64,000 nucleotides of DNA from Streptomyces albidoflavus (GTDB lineage: Bacteria > Actinomycetota > Actinomycetes > Streptomycetales > Streptomycetaceae): contig NZ_JOII01000011.1 of assembly GCF_000719955.1 (NCBI RefSeq), forward strand, positions 62,001-126,000, read 5' to 3'. The position numbers were made by a program, and so were the translations under genes. Each line of letters opens with the position of its first letter. The stretch's first letter is position 1. Below are positions 7,141 to 14,929 of the stretch, one piece after another. The notes beneath the pieces are model-generated. The model saw only the letters and a list, made by a program, of their open reading frames with translations. It was not told the origin of the DNA and searched no databases.

Positions 7141-7809
7141 TCAGCGGGCCGTCCGCCGGGTGTGCCAGTACCTCGGCCCGTCGTCCCCCGGCGTCTCGTG
7201 GTCGCTGCTCAGCACGGTGTCCGCCGCCAGGTCGGGGCGCTCGGCCGCGACGTAGTCGTCCTCGGCGGGCATCCACTCGCCCGTCCAGAGCGGCTCGGCC
7301 GCCGCCCCGTCGCGCTCCAGGCCGCGCCGGAGGCGCAGTGCGCGGGCGGCGCGGCAGAAGAGGCGGTGGTGGTAGTAGGGGCGGGCGGCGAGGTGGGTGC
7401 TGTAGACGCCCTCGACGATCAGCGGGGTACGGGCCGGGACCTCGACCCGCTCCCCGAGCCGGTCGCTTCCCCAGTCGTACCGCTCGTACGCCAGAGGCTC
7501 CCCGCGTGCGGCCGGGGCGAGGACCTGTTCGCGCAGGCGGCGCAGGTCGAAGCCGGGGCCGACGGGTGCGCCGGCCCGGGTGCGGTCGGCGCTGGGCAGG
7601 TGGAAGTCGTCGACGTGGACGATGTGGGCCTGCGGGAGGTGGCGGGCGAGCTGTCCGGCGAGGGTGCTCTTGCCGGAGGCGCCGGGTCCGTCCACGCCGA
7701 GCAGGTAGTGGCCGCCCCGGTCCCCGGCGCCGGCGCGGACGCGGGCGGCGTAGGCGGCGACGTCGAAGAGGGCGTACGGCCCGGATTCACCGGAGGTGGG
7801 GTCAGCCAT
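7141..7809 (-). CDS. Uridine kinase-like P-loop phosphotransferase
   Basis: A 222-residue protein with the Walker A loop GPGASGKST near residues 41-49, preceded by the beta strand HYLLGVD. DDFHLP (about 67-72) resembles the Asp of uridine kinase/phosphoribulokinase family enzymes, and LIVEGVYSTHLA resembles their Walker B region. The rest has the RxRRGLERDG lid-type motif. It probably phosphorylates a nucleoside or other small molecule, but the substrate cannot be read. Its start overlaps the MOSC gene stop, so the two are co-translated. It converges on the TetR gene with one base between stops. Confidence 0.75.
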   Translation of the reverse strand: MADPTSGESGPYALFDVAAYAARVRAGAGDRGGHYLLGVDGPGASGKSTLAGQLARHLPQAHIVHVDDFHLPSADRTRAGAPVGPGFDLRRLREQVLAPAARGEPLAYERYDWGSDRLGERVEVPARTPLIVEGVYSTHLAARPYYHHRLFCRAARALRLRRGLERDGAAAEPLWTGEWMPAEDDYVAAERPDLAADTVLSSDHETPGDDGPRYWHTRRTAR

Positions 7810-8485
7810 GTCCGCCCTCCGTCCTCGCGGGGGTGTCCGTCGCGGTCCTGCGCCGGACCGTCTCGCGTGCCTCCTCGGGCAGCGCGTCGGCCGGCGCCAG
7901 GAGGGGCAGCAGCTCCGGTTCGCGGGTCAGGGCCCGGAAGGCGAGGGCCACCGTCACCTCGTGGCCGGGCCGGTGGACGATCTCCACCCGGTCCCCGGCG
8001 CGGATCTCCCCCTCCGCCACCACCCGCAGGTACGCCCCCGGCTCGGCGGCCACGGTGAACTCCTTGATCCACCCCGCCCGCTCCAGCCACCCCTGGAACG
8101 TCCCGCACGGCACCCGGGGTACCGCCACCTCCAGCACCACGTCCGCCCCGATCCGCCAGCGTTCGCCGATCAGGGCACCGTTGACGTCGAGGCCGCGCGT
8201 CGTGAGGTTCTCGCCGAAGGCGCCGCCGGCCAGGGGGCGTCCGAGCACCCCTTCCCAGCGGTCGAGGTCCTCGCGGGCGTACGCGTAGACGGCCTGGTCG
8301 GTGCCGCCGTGGTGGCGCACGTCGTAGACCCGGTCGCCCGCCAGCCCGACCTGTCCGTCCCCCTTGGGCCCCGGCGCGGACACCGCCACCGGACCCGCCA
8401 CGGGACGCTTGTCGATCCCCGTGGTCGTCACGCCCTTCCAGGGGTTGGGACGGGGCACGCCGACGTTCACGGAAAGCAGTTCCAT
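7802..8485 (-). CDS. MOSC domain protein (YiiM-like)
   Basis: A 227-residue protein with the molybdenum-cofactor sulfurase C-terminal fold: MELLSVNVGVPRP, GDRVYDVRHHGGTDQAVYAYA, and GAFGENLTTRGLDVNGALIGERW. The conserved cysteine sits in PRVPCGTFQGWL. This is the YiiM type, whose E. coli member reduces N-hydroxylated compounds with molybdenum cofactor. The upstream ATG gives the full domain. Coupled to the kinase-like gene that follows. Confidence 0.87.
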   Translation of the reverse strand: MELLSVNVGVPRPNPWKGVTTTGIDKRPVAGPVAVSAPGPKGDGQVGLAGDRVYDVRHHGGTDQAVYAYAREDLDRWEGVLGRPLAGGAFGENLTTRGLDVNGALIGERWRIGADVVLEVAVPRVPCGTFQGWLERAGWIKEFTVAAEPGAYLRVVAEGEIRAGDRVEIVHRPGHEVTVALAFRALTREPELLPLLAPADALPEEARETVRRRTATDTPARTEGGHG

Positions 8486-8529
8486 ACCCGGAACGCTATG
8501 CGCACCACGCCCCCGCCGACCACGGATTT

Positions 8530-9051
8530 TTACCCGCGCCCGACCCCCACGGCCTCGTCGGCCGCCCGCGCCGACCCCTTCCACCAGGAGCTCACCGGCT
8601 CCCACACCTCGACGTACCGGCCGGCCCCCAACTCCCGCGCGGAGAAGGTCCGTCCGTGGTGCGAGGGGTCCGCCGCCACGGTCACGCCGCCGACCCGCCG
8701 GGTCTCGTCCCCGGGCGTCCCGACGGTCCGCACGGTCGCGTACGCCTCCTGCCCCGTCACCAGCCGGTACGGCCCGCTCTCCCCCGGCGGAACGTGCTGG
8801 GCCGCCCCGTCCAGGTTCCCGAAGGTGACGGTGGGCAGGCGGTCGACGGCGCAGGTGTGGCGCCCCCGGTTGGTCACGGTGATCCGGACGACGGTCTTGT
8901 CCCGGGCGTCCGCCCTGGCCCCGACCTCCACGGCGGAGGGGCGGCAGGTGGGGAGCGGGGCCGCCTGGACGGTGGCGGCCCCGGCCTGCGGGGCGACGGC
9001 GACGAGCGCCGCCCCGGCGGCGGTGAGAGCGAGCAGTGGACGGACACGCAT
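8530..9051 (-). CDS. Secreted DUF4232-like protein
   Basis: A 173-residue exported protein. MRVRPLLALTAAGAALVAVA followed by PQAGA is a Sec signal peptide with likely cleavage after AGA. The mature part starts near a cysteine (TCRPSAVEV), has VVRITVTNRGRHTCAVDRLPTV, and ends with a charged tail. The two cysteines about 40 residues apart and the beta-rich pattern match DUF4232, a family common in Streptomyces lipoproteins and secreted proteins. Function unknown. Confidence 0.75.
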   Translation of the reverse strand: MRVRPLLALTAAGAALVAVAPQAGAATVQAAPLPTCRPSAVEVGARADARDKTVVRITVTNRGRHTCAVDRLPTVTFGNLDGAAQHVPPGESGPYRLVTGQEAYATVRTVGTPGDETRRVGGVTVAADPSHHGRTFSARELGAGRYVEVWEPVSSWWKGSARAADEAVGVGRG

Positions 9052-9260
9052 GGGGTACCCCCTGTGTCGAACTCCGCCCGGGGCGAGCGCCTGCGGGCGG
9101 TTGTGGTCAGTTTGACCGGCTTGAGGGGGGCGAGGTTGTAGCGACGTCACCCGCACACGCACCTGACGACCCGGCTTCGCCCGATCGGGCACAGTTGCCG
9201 CAGCCGGGTTGCGCTTATTTCACTTGTTGCGAACAACTCGAATGCAACGGTGGAGGCGCC
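9052..9260. promoter_or_regulatory. Divergent promoter region
   Basis: About 209 bp between the secreted protein and the antitoxin-like gene, transcribed in opposite directions. AT-richer bases around 9210-9245 (TTATTTCACTTGTTGCGAAC) probably hold the rightward promoter. GGAGG lies 6 nt before the start at 9261. Confidence 0.35.
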
Positions 9261-9725
9261 ATGGGGAACGCAACCGGGAAAAAGCTCGAACCAGGCGTGG
9301 TGGACGCGGGCGACGCCCAGCGCGCACTGCGGCGGATCAACGACTACCTCTCAAGGACAGCCGGGAGCGACGACGACATCCAGGTACGCCTGGAAACCGG
9401 CGCCGACGACGAGGCGCTCGTCCTGCCACGGCCTGTGGCGGAGATGTTCGCCTCGATGCTGGCCGCCCTGGCCAACGGACAGGGCGTGCAGGTCATGCCG
9501 GTCGACGCCGAGCTGACCACCCAGCAGGCCGCCGACATGCTGAACGTCTCCCGCCCCTACCTGATCGGACTCCTCGAATCCGGCGAGATCCCCTTCAGGC
9601 TCGTGGGCCGCCACCGCCGCATCCGCTTCGCCGATCTGCACCAGTACATCCGGGAGGACGACTCTGCACGCAAGGGAGCAGCCGACGACCTGATGGAGCT
9701 GGACCAGGAGCTGGGACTGCTCTGA
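9261..9725 (+). CDS. Excisionase-family DNA-binding protein, antitoxin of a PIN module
   Basis: A 154-residue protein. The C-terminal half has LTTQQAADMLNVSRPYLIGL followed by LESGEIPFRLVGRHRRIRFADL, an HTH_17/excisionase helix-turn-helix. The N-terminal part includes LPRPVAEMFASMLAALANGQ. Such proteins are the antitoxins encoded directly before PIN toxins in actinobacteria. The gene ends TGA, followed one base later by the ATG of the PIN remnant, the normal operon layout. Here the toxin is truncated, so this antitoxin may be orphaned. GGAGG sits 5-9 nt before the ATG. Confidence 0.8.
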   Translation: MGNATGKKLEPGVVDAGDAQRALRRINDYLSRTAGSDDDIQVRLETGADDEALVLPRPVAEMFASMLAALANGQGVQVMPVDAELTTQQAADMLNVSRPYLIGLLESGEIPFRLVGRHRRIRFADLHQYIREDDSARKGAADDLMELDQELGLL

Positions 9726-9726
9726 C

Positions 9727-9862
9727 ATGACCTTTGTCGTGCTCTACGACGCGTGCGTGCTGTACCCGAACACGCTGCGGGACCTCCTGATCAGAGTCGG
9801 CCGGAAAGGCTTCGTCCGGGCTCGGTGGACGGAGATGACCCTGGACGAGGTGGACCGGAGGC
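9727..9862 (+). pseudogene. Truncated PIN-domain toxin
   Basis: The frame starts MTFVVLYDACVLYPNTLRDLL and continues to RARWTEMTLDEV, the first ~45 residues of a PIN ribonuclease with the first catalytic Asp (YDACVLYP). After LDEV a family member should continue with another ~130 residues containing the remaining acidic residues. Instead the frame turns into Arg/Pro/Ser-rich sequence antisense to the VOC gene. The junction is about 9850-9865. The catalytic site is incomplete, so the toxin is inactive. Confidence 0.8.
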
Positions 9863-9901
9863 CGGCGAGCTCCGGCGGGGCGCCCCGGGCCGCGCGTGCT
9901 G

Positions 9902-10297
9902 TCAGGACACCGGTCCGCCGCCGCTCGGCGCGTTGCTCAGGTCGACCACGCAGAAGAGGTTGCCGTCCGGGTCGGACAGGACCACGAAGTCGGGCCGGGG
10001 CGGGTACAGCTGCCAGTCGACGGGCCGGGCTCCGAGCGCGGTCAGGCGGTCCACCTCCGCCCGCTGCTCCTCGGCCGAGTCCGTGAAGAGGTCGAGGTGG
10101 AGGCGGGGACGTGGCTCGGGCGGGGAATCGCTGAGCATCAGGGCCAGGGCGCGACCCGAGCCGTCGGCGTGATGGAGCGTCCGCCAGGTCTCGGACCGCC
10201 ACTCCTCGGCGGCCACCAGATCCAGGGCTTCCGTCCAGAAGGTCACCGCCCTGGGGAGGTCCGTGACACCGATGACCGGGATACCGAGTCGCAGCAT
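9902..10297 (-). CDS. VOC (glyoxalase/bleomycin-resistance fold) family protein
   Basis: A 131-residue single-domain protein. MLRLGIPVIGVTDLPRAVTFW opens the first beta-alpha-beta unit, LHLDLFTDSAEEQRAEVDRL starts the second, and FVVLSDPDGNLFCVVDLSN is the typical C-terminal metal-binding strand. Members are dioxygenases, epimerases or antibiotic-binding proteins, so activity cannot be assigned. Its 3' end lies against the broken PIN gene, suggesting that an insertion or deletion brought them together. Confidence 0.85.
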   Translation of the reverse strand: MLRLGIPVIGVTDLPRAVTFWTEALDLVAAEEWRSETWRTLHHADGSGRALALMLSDSPPEPRPRLHLDLFTDSAEEQRAEVDRLTALGARPVDWQLYPPRPDFVVLSDPDGNLFCVVDLSNAPSGGGPVS

Positions 10298-10327
10298 GCG
10301 AGCGACTCTAAAGGCCGGCCCACCGGA

Positions 10328-10543
10328 TCAGGCCGAACGGAACCCGCCCGCCTTGACGCCCGCCACGAAGGAGGAGAACGCGGCGGCGTGGAGTTCGAGG
10401 ACCGGGCCGCCCGGCGCCTTGGAGTCACGGACAGGGACGGTGCCGTGCGCGGCGGCCAGGTTGGTGGCCACCTCCACGCAGTTGCCGCCGTTGTTGCTGT
10501 ACGTGGACGTGAACCAACGCGGGGACGGGGACGTGGACGCCAT
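10328..10543 (-). CDS. DUF397 protein (A1)
   Basis: A 71-residue DUF397 protein: WFTSTYSNNGGNCVEVATNL, then VPVRDSKAPGGPVLEL, and FSSFVAGVKAGGF. This family is almost confined to Streptomyces-type actinobacteria, and its genes normally lie beside an XRE regulator with a DUF5753 C-terminus. It is a near-duplicate of the next copy (10704-10913) but lies beyond a terminator hairpin, so it probably has its own promoter. Biochemical role unknown; proposed antagonists of the XRE partner. Confidence 0.9.
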   Translation of the reverse strand: MASTSPSPRWFTSTYSNNGGNCVEVATNLAAAHGTVPVRDSKAPGGPVLELHAAAFSSFVAGVKAGGFRSA

Positions 10544-10636
10544 GGAAGTACCCCTTCGCAGACGGCTGTTCGTCAGCCGAGCGTAAGGCGCCGCCTCGCC
10601 CCGCGCGAGAGCGCCTCCGCGTCGTGGCCGGGACAG

Positions 10637-10686
10637 CAAGGAGCCCCGCCACCGCTCCCGCGACGGGAGGTGGACGGGGCTTCCTT
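10637..10686 (-). terminator. Terminator after the XRE-DUF397 operon
   Basis: A long stem pairs AAGGAGCCCCGCCACC (10638-10653) with GGTGGACGGGGCTTCCTT (10669-10686), with two mismatches. It lies 18 bp past the stop of the second DUF397 gene. Confidence 0.7.
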
Positions 10687-10703
10687 GACGCTGTTCGCCT
10701 GGG

Positions 10704-10913
10704 TCAGGCCGAGCGGAACTCGCCCGCCTTGACGCCCGCCACGAAGGAGGAGAACGCGGCGGCCGGGACGCTGAGCACCGGTCCACTCACGACCTTGGAG
10801 TCACGAACAGGGACGGTGCCGCGCGAGGCGACGAGGTTCGTGGCGACCTCTACGCACTGGCCGCCGTTGTCGCTGTAGGAGGACTTGAACCAGCGGGGGG
10901 ATTCGGTCGTCAC
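10704..10913 (-). CDS. DUF397 protein (A2), partner of the XRE regulator
   Basis: A 69-residue DUF397 protein: RWFKSSYSDNGGQCVEVATN, VPVRDSKVVSGPVLSV, FSSFVAGVKAGEF. Its GTG start overlaps the stop of the upstream XRE gene by 4 bases (GTGA), so they are translationally coupled. The coupling supports the view that DUF397 and DUF5753 proteins act together. Closely similar to A1, so a tandem duplication. Confidence 0.92.
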   Translation of the reverse strand: MTTESPRWFKSSYSDNGGQCVEVATNLVASRGTVPVRDSKVVSGPVLSVPAAAFSSFVAGVKAGEFRSA

Positions 10914-11746
10914 GGGGTGCCCTTTCGTAACTGGTTGATCATGGCCACAGACGCCGCCTGGGACGGAGCCTCGGCCTGTAGCTGATGGTAGGCCGTCAGC
11001 AGAGGCAGTACTGACGTACTTTCCCGCTCCAGATGCCCTTGCTGAGCCGATTCGGCATATGACATCAGCGAACGATCCGGCATCGTGAGCAAGGTTATCG
11101 GCAGGTTGAAGGGTCGGCGAACACCCATGTCGAAAGTCGCCACCTGAAGCACGGTGTTGTGCAGGTCGGCGAACTCGACCAAATGCGCCAACTGTGCGTC
11201 CATGACCTTCGGGCTCCCGACGGGCCGACGGAGGCATCCCTCATCCAGAACCACGAAGACGAGCGGCGGAGGTTGCCGCTGGAGAACCGTCTGGCGTTCA
11301 GCGATCAAGCTGACCCGCTCGTCGGCCTGTTCAGCGGTGATCGCACCTCGTTTCACCGCGCTCTGCGCCAGGGCCTCGGCGTACTCCTGCGTTTGCAGCA
11401 GACCGGGCATGACGCCCACCTCGTACAACCGGACCTCTGCCGCGCGCCCCTCGTAGCCGATGAACTGCGGGAAGCCTTCGAGCAAGCTCCCCTGCTTCAT
11501 CTCTCGCCACTTGCGCTCGAAGGACTCTTCCGAGCCAGACGTGCCGAAAACTCGGTCTAGTCGGCGGGAGAGACGCAAGGTCGGAAGCTTCCGACCAGTT
11601 TCCACGGCCGACATATGCGAACTGGCATATTCGACTTTGTCGGCCATCATCTGCTGTGTCCAGCCCAGTCCCTCTCTCAGCTCGCGCAAACGCGCGCCGT
11701 AAGCCGCCTGGGGACTGCTTTCCGGGTTCAGCTCCTTGCGATTCAA
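10910..11746 (-). CDS. XRE family regulator with DUF5753 domain (module A)
   Basis: A 278-residue regulator. The helix-turn-helix lies at about 16-70 (YGARLRELREGLGWTQQMMA and SSHMSAVETGRKLPTLRL). DUF5753 fills about 95-275, with FIGYEGRAAEVRLYEVGVMP, GLLQTQEYAEAL and LHNTVLQVATFDMG. Relatives in Streptomyces control development and antibiotic production. The ATG has AAGGAG directly upstream. The gene is divergent from the three small genes at 11853-12591; an inverted repeat TCAAC-N6-GTTGA (11771-11786) lies between them and may be its operator. Confidence 0.92.
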   Translation of the reverse strand: MNRKELNPESSPQAAYGARLRELREGLGWTQQMMADKVEYASSHMSAVETGRKLPTLRLSRRLDRVFGTSGSEESFERKWREMKQGSLLEGFPQFIGYEGRAAEVRLYEVGVMPGLLQTQEYAEALAQSAVKRGAITAEQADERVSLIAERQTVLQRQPPPLVFVVLDEGCLRRPVGSPKVMDAQLAHLVEFADLHNTVLQVATFDMGVRRPFNLPITLLTMPDRSLMSYAESAQQGHLERESTSVLPLLTAYHQLQAEAPSQAASVAMINQLRKGTP

Positions 11747-11770
11747 GGAGGCATCACCAACCTTCCGTGC

Positions 11771-11786
11771 TCAACTGTCACGTTGA
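11771..11786. promoter_or_regulatory. Inverted repeat in the module A divergent promoter
   Basis: TCAAC (11771-11775) and GTTGA (11782-11786) are inverted around 6 bp. A second short palindrome, TGAC-N5-GTCA, follows about 10 bp downstream. Both are candidates for the binding site of the adjacent XRE regulator. Confidence 0.4.
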
Positions 11787-11852
11787 TCGCGCTTTGACTC
11801 TAGGTCAGCCTGAGTGCTCCCGGTAGCGAAATGGCTACAGAGAGGAACAGGC

Positions 11853-12044
11853 ATGCCCGGATTGAACGTTGCCCCGGACGGGGACCCGGCAAGCGCCCGC
11901 GTCGACTGCGACTCCTGCGAGGAGTTCCGGCAGGGCGAGGCGGAGGCCAACGCCGAGCGGGACTGGAGCAGGGCGACCGACTGCCGCGTCCTGCTCAGAC
12001 GGCACCAGGACTCGGCCGATTGCGTGGCCCCGGAGCCCCGGTGA
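11853..12044 (+). CDS. Small four-cysteine protein (module A, first gene)
   Basis: A 63-residue protein with the spacing CxxC-x21-C-x12-C (CDSCEEF, ERDWSRATDC, RHQDSADC). Four spaced cysteines suggest a small metal-binding fold. The gene at 61477 encodes a paralogue with identical spacing and the shared core ERDWS(R/K)ATDCRVL. AGAGGAA precedes the ATG. It overlaps the next gene by GTGA. Family unknown to me; the repeated context is what makes it credible. Confidence 0.78.
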   Translation: MPGLNVAPDGDPASARVDCDSCEEFRQGEAEANAERDWSRATDCRVLLRRHQDSADCVAPEPR

Positions 12045-12187
12045 ACACGCCGGCCCCGCCCGACGAACCCCCCGGCGGACCGGACGAGCCCGCCGAACCG
12101 GCGGAGGACTCCCCGCAGTTGCGGCGCCTGCGGGCCCGCATCGCCGAGGAGAACCGCCTGCGCCGCTGGCTCCGGCGCGCCCTATGA
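12041..12187 (+). CDS. Short Pro/Glu-rich peptide (module A, second gene)
   Basis: A 48-residue peptide starting at a GTG that overlaps the previous stop. A Pro/Glu/Asp-rich N-terminus leads to LRRLRARIAEENRLRRWLRR, a strongly basic amphipathic helix. The paralogue at 61662 has the same ending (LRELRAHVTEENRLRRWLR). Its stop overlaps the next ATG (ATGA). The helix could be a coiled-coil or nucleic-acid-binding element; function unknown. Confidence 0.72.
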   Translation: MNTPAPPDEPPGGPDEPAEPAEDSPQLRRLRARIAEENRLRRWLRRAL

Positions 12188-12591
12188 CCGCGCCCGGAGC
12201 CTGCCCGGCGACGGGCGTCGAGTACCTCGCCGAGGTCCACGGGGGTGCGGCCGCCTCCTCCGTGTTCCTCGGCGGGGTCGTCGCCCCGACCCGCCGCCTC
12301 GCCCTGCGGTGGCTGCGCCGCCAGGCCCACCGCCTCGCCGACGCCCTCGACCCCGATCCGCACACGACCCGCCTGCCCGCGCAGGCACTGCGCCCCACGC
12401 CCCGTACCGCCGAGCACGCTCCGGCCCAACTCCGCTTCTGGGCCGCCGACCCGGACTACGCCGAGGAGGCCGCCGACCGCCTGGCCGCCGGCTACCCGTA
12501 CCGCTTCACCGCCCGCGAGGGCCCGGCCTGGTATCAGCTCACCGCCCGGCCCCTGCTCATCCCCGCAAGCTCCGTCCGGCCGCCCGCGTGA
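12184..12591 (+). CDS. Conserved 135-residue protein (module A, third gene)
   Basis: Starts at ATG overlapping the previous stop. Distinctive segments are GVEYLAEVHGG, FLGGVVAPTRRLALRWLRRQ, AHRLADALDPDP and a C-terminal AREGPAWYQLTARPLL. The module B gene at 61877 shares all of these, so the protein is under selection and not an accidental frame. No signal peptide or membrane helix is visible. I do not recognise a named family. Confidence 0.78.
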   Translation: MTAPGACPATGVEYLAEVHGGAAASSVFLGGVVAPTRRLALRWLRRQAHRLADALDPDPHTTRLPAQALRPTPRTAEHAPAQLRFWAADPDYAEEAADRLAAGYPYRFTAREGPAWYQLTARPLLIPASSVRPPA

Positions 12592-12634
12592 CGGCGGCGG
12601 CCGGACGGCCCCCCATCCCGACCGAGGAGACACC

Positions 12635-12790
12635 GTGACCACGCCGAACCCATCCCCCGACGACGACCGGCCCGACCCGCCGGGCACCCCGGAGCCGGAC
12701 CAGCCCCGGCCGGAGCCCCCGGACGCTCCCCGGTACGTGCGCTGCCCGATGCTGGGCTGCGGCAGGCTCCACGAGGTGACCGACTGGTGA
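12635..12790 (+). CDS. Small Pro/Asp-rich protein with a CPMLGC motif
   Basis: A 51-residue peptide starting at GTG with GAGGAGA 6-12 nt upstream. The N-terminal 33 residues are Pro/Asp-rich and probably disordered. The C-terminus is YVRCPMLGCGRLHEVTDW, with two cysteines and a histidine that might bind a metal. It follows the module A genes after 43 bp. No equivalent follows module B. Confidence 0.6.
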   Translation: MTTPNPSPDDDRPDPPGTPEPDQPRPEPPDAPRYVRCPMLGCGRLHEVTDW

Positions 12791-12797
12791 GGGGCGG

Positions 12798-14093
12798 TCA
12801 GGCCGCCAGGGATTCCCGCTCGCGCTCGGCGACGCCCTGCTGTTCGGCCGCGTCCAACGCGTCGGCCACGTAGCGCAGTTCCTCCAGGAGGCGGGTCGCC
12901 TCCACCACCAGGACGCCGAAGGGGCGGTGCGGGTCGGTGAGCGGGAGCTCCTGGCGGTCCGCCTGGCCGAGCACCTCTTCCAACGCGCGCTCCGCCACCT
13001 CGTCGGCCTCGCGCAGGCGCGTGGTGCGTTCCGGGATGCGGTCGAGGTCGAGCTCGGTGAGGACGTCGACGGCGTCGGCCAGCGCGGCCAGGTAGACGCT
13101 GTAGGCGGTGAGCAGCGGGGCGGAGGAGTAGGTGTTCTCCGTCTCGCGCCACTGTTCGAGGCTGCGGATCAGGGAGTTGAGCTGGTAGACGACCCGGTCC
13201 ATCGCACTGAGGACCTGGCGGTAGCGGTGGAATCCGGTGATCCGCCGGTGCGAGGGAAGCAGCCGGCGGGGGTTGCGGCGCAGGCTCGCGTCCCCCGTCT
13301 CCAGCGCCGCCCGCGCCTGCACGGCCGCCCGGTGGGCCCGCTCGCCGCCGGCCCGCCACTCCCGCGTCCGCTCCGGAGCGTACTCCCCGGCCTCCAGCCC
13401 CTCGGCCACGGCCCGGAGCAGGCCGCGGATCTCGCAGGCGAAGGAGCGCAGGCCCTGTTCGGCGCTGCGGTAGCGCAGCGGCGGTGCCAGACAGACGTTG
13501 ACCACCAGGCCGATCCCGCAGCCGACGAGGACCAGCGCCACGATCTCCCCGAGCATGGTGGCCCGGGTGAGCGTGGTGGAGGCGGAGGTGAAGGCCGAGA
13601 AGGCGAAGAACGCGGCGGTGGGGACCTGCGCGCTCTGCTCACCGAGCCCCTTCCACTGCCCGATGGCCAGGGCCACCAAGGCAACCACCAGGAAGACGGA
13701 GAGTCCGGTTCCCAGCAGGAACCCGGCCACGGCCTGCACGGTGACGCCCACCGTGACGGCCGCGGTGTAGCGGAGTGCCTGGCGGATCGAGGTGTCCACG
13801 GTCGTGTTGACGGCCAGGAGCGCCGAGAACGGGGCGAAGGCCGGCGACTCGAAGCCCAGGACCTCCTTCGCCAGCCACCAGGAGACCGTGGCCGCCAGCG
13901 CGCTCTTGAGCACCAGCAGGACGAGGTTGCGCTCATGGCCCGGGTGCCGGAACACCGCCGCCCCCGCACGTCCCGTCCTCTTGAGAAAACCCACTGCCGC
14001 CATGTGCGCCACCGTCCTGCGCGCGGCACCGTACGCCCGGTCCGCCGCCGTATAGCTCTCCTTCGCCTCCGGCCGCTTCCTGACCTGGCTCAC
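12798..14093 (-). CDS. FUSC / aromatic acid exporter-type membrane protein
   Basis: A 431-residue protein with about six hydrophobic helices between residues 55 and 205 (LVLLVLKSALAATVSWWLAK, TAAVTVGVTVQAVAGFLLG, VFLVVALVALAIGQW, EIVALVLVGCGIGLVVNV). A long helical cytoplasmic part (about 215-425) follows. This is the half-size FUSC/ArAE arrangement. Members are thought to export aromatic acids or similar compounds. The GTG start begins MSQVRKRPEAKESY. A lone gene; specificity unknown. Confidence 0.78.
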   Translation of the reverse strand: MSQVRKRPEAKESYTAADRAYGAARRTVAHMAAVGFLKRTGRAGAAVFRHPGHERNLVLLVLKSALAATVSWWLAKEVLGFESPAFAPFSALLAVNTTVDTSIRQALRYTAAVTVGVTVQAVAGFLLGTGLSVFLVVALVALAIGQWKGLGEQSAQVPTAAFFAFSAFTSASTTLTRATMLGEIVALVLVGCGIGLVVNVCLAPPLRYRSAEQGLRSFACEIRGLLRAVAEGLEAGEYAPERTREWRAGGERAHRAAVQARAALETGDASLRRNPRRLLPSHRRITGFHRYRQVLSAMDRVVYQLNSLIRSLEQWRETENTYSSAPLLTAYSVYLAALADAVDVLTELDLDRIPERTTRLREADEVAERALEEVLGQADRQELPLTDPHRPFGVLVVEATRLLEELRYVADALDAAEQQGVAERERESLAA

Positions 14094-14176
14094 ACTTCCG
14101 TGCCCGCTTCACACCGTGGCATACGTCGGCCCCCAAGGCTCAACCACGGATCTGTGAACCCGCCCACCCCGGCCCC

Positions 14177-14929
14177 TCAGACGTGCCCCGTCCCGGGCCC
14201 CACCCCGCGCATCCGCCCGTCGTGGCCTGCCAGGTCGCGCAGGAACACGCCGAAGCCACCCGGGGCCCGGGGCGTGGTGCGGCCCGAGGTCAGCACCGGG
14301 CACGCGTCGGTGCGGAGCACCCGCGCCGTGCCGGGCAGGGCCTCCACCAGGGCCCGGTCCTCCCCGCAGGCCACGGGGGGAAATCCGCCCGCGGCACGGT
14401 AGGCGTCGGCGCGGACTCCGAGGTTGGCGCCGTGGACGTGCGGGTGCACCCAGCCCGGCCCCGCCCGGTCGGCGAAGTAATGGGCGTCGTGCCGGACGCG
14501 CAGCGCCGCCGGCACGGGCGGGAGCGGGGCGATGCGGATGGTGCCGAGCACGCAGTCCCAGCCCTGCCCGGCGGCCTCCAGCTGCCGGGCGAGCCAGGAG
14601 GGCCGTACGACGCAGTCGGCGTCGGTGGTGACGATCCAGGTCTCCTCTGCCGGGGCGCGGCAGAGCCGCAGGGCGTGCTCGACGGCGGCGGCACGGGCGG
14701 CCCCGGCCTTGCCGTGGGCGACCTCCACCACGCGGGCACCGTGCCGCGCGGCGACGGCCGCCGTGGCGTCCTCACACGCGTCGGCGGCCACCACCAGGTG
14801 CGTCTCCCGCACCCCCGGCAGCCCGTCAAAGGCCAGTGCGCGGCGGATCGACCGGAGCGCGGCGGGCAGCGACGCCGCCTCGTCGTGCGCGGGCACGGCG
14901 ATCACCAGGGAGCTGACGGCGCCGCTCAC
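14177..14929 (-). CDS. GT2 family glycosyltransferase
   Basis: A 250-residue GT-A enzyme without membrane helices. LVIAVPAHDEAASLPAALRS is the nucleotide-sugar-binding start, HLVVAADACEDAT the next strand, and TTDADCVVRPSW contains the metal-binding DxD. HGANLGVRADAYRAAGGFP and CGEDRALVEAL (the ED of the acceptor site) complete the GT2 signature. It overlaps the methyltransferase upstream by 4 bases and is the last gene of a tight four-gene operon. It probably adds a sugar to, or builds, the small molecule modified by its neighbours. Confidence 0.88.
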   Translation of the reverse strand: MSGAVSSLVIAVPAHDEAASLPAALRSIRRALAFDGLPGVRETHLVVAADACEDATAAVAARHGARVVEVAHGKAGAARAAAVEHALRLCRAPAEETWIVTTDADCVVRPSWLARQLEAAGQGWDCVLGTIRIAPLPPVPAALRVRHDAHYFADRAGPGWVHPHVHGANLGVRADAYRAAGGFPPVACGEDRALVEALPGTARVLRTDACPVLTSGRTTPRAPGGFGVFLRDLAGHDGRMRGVGPGTGHV

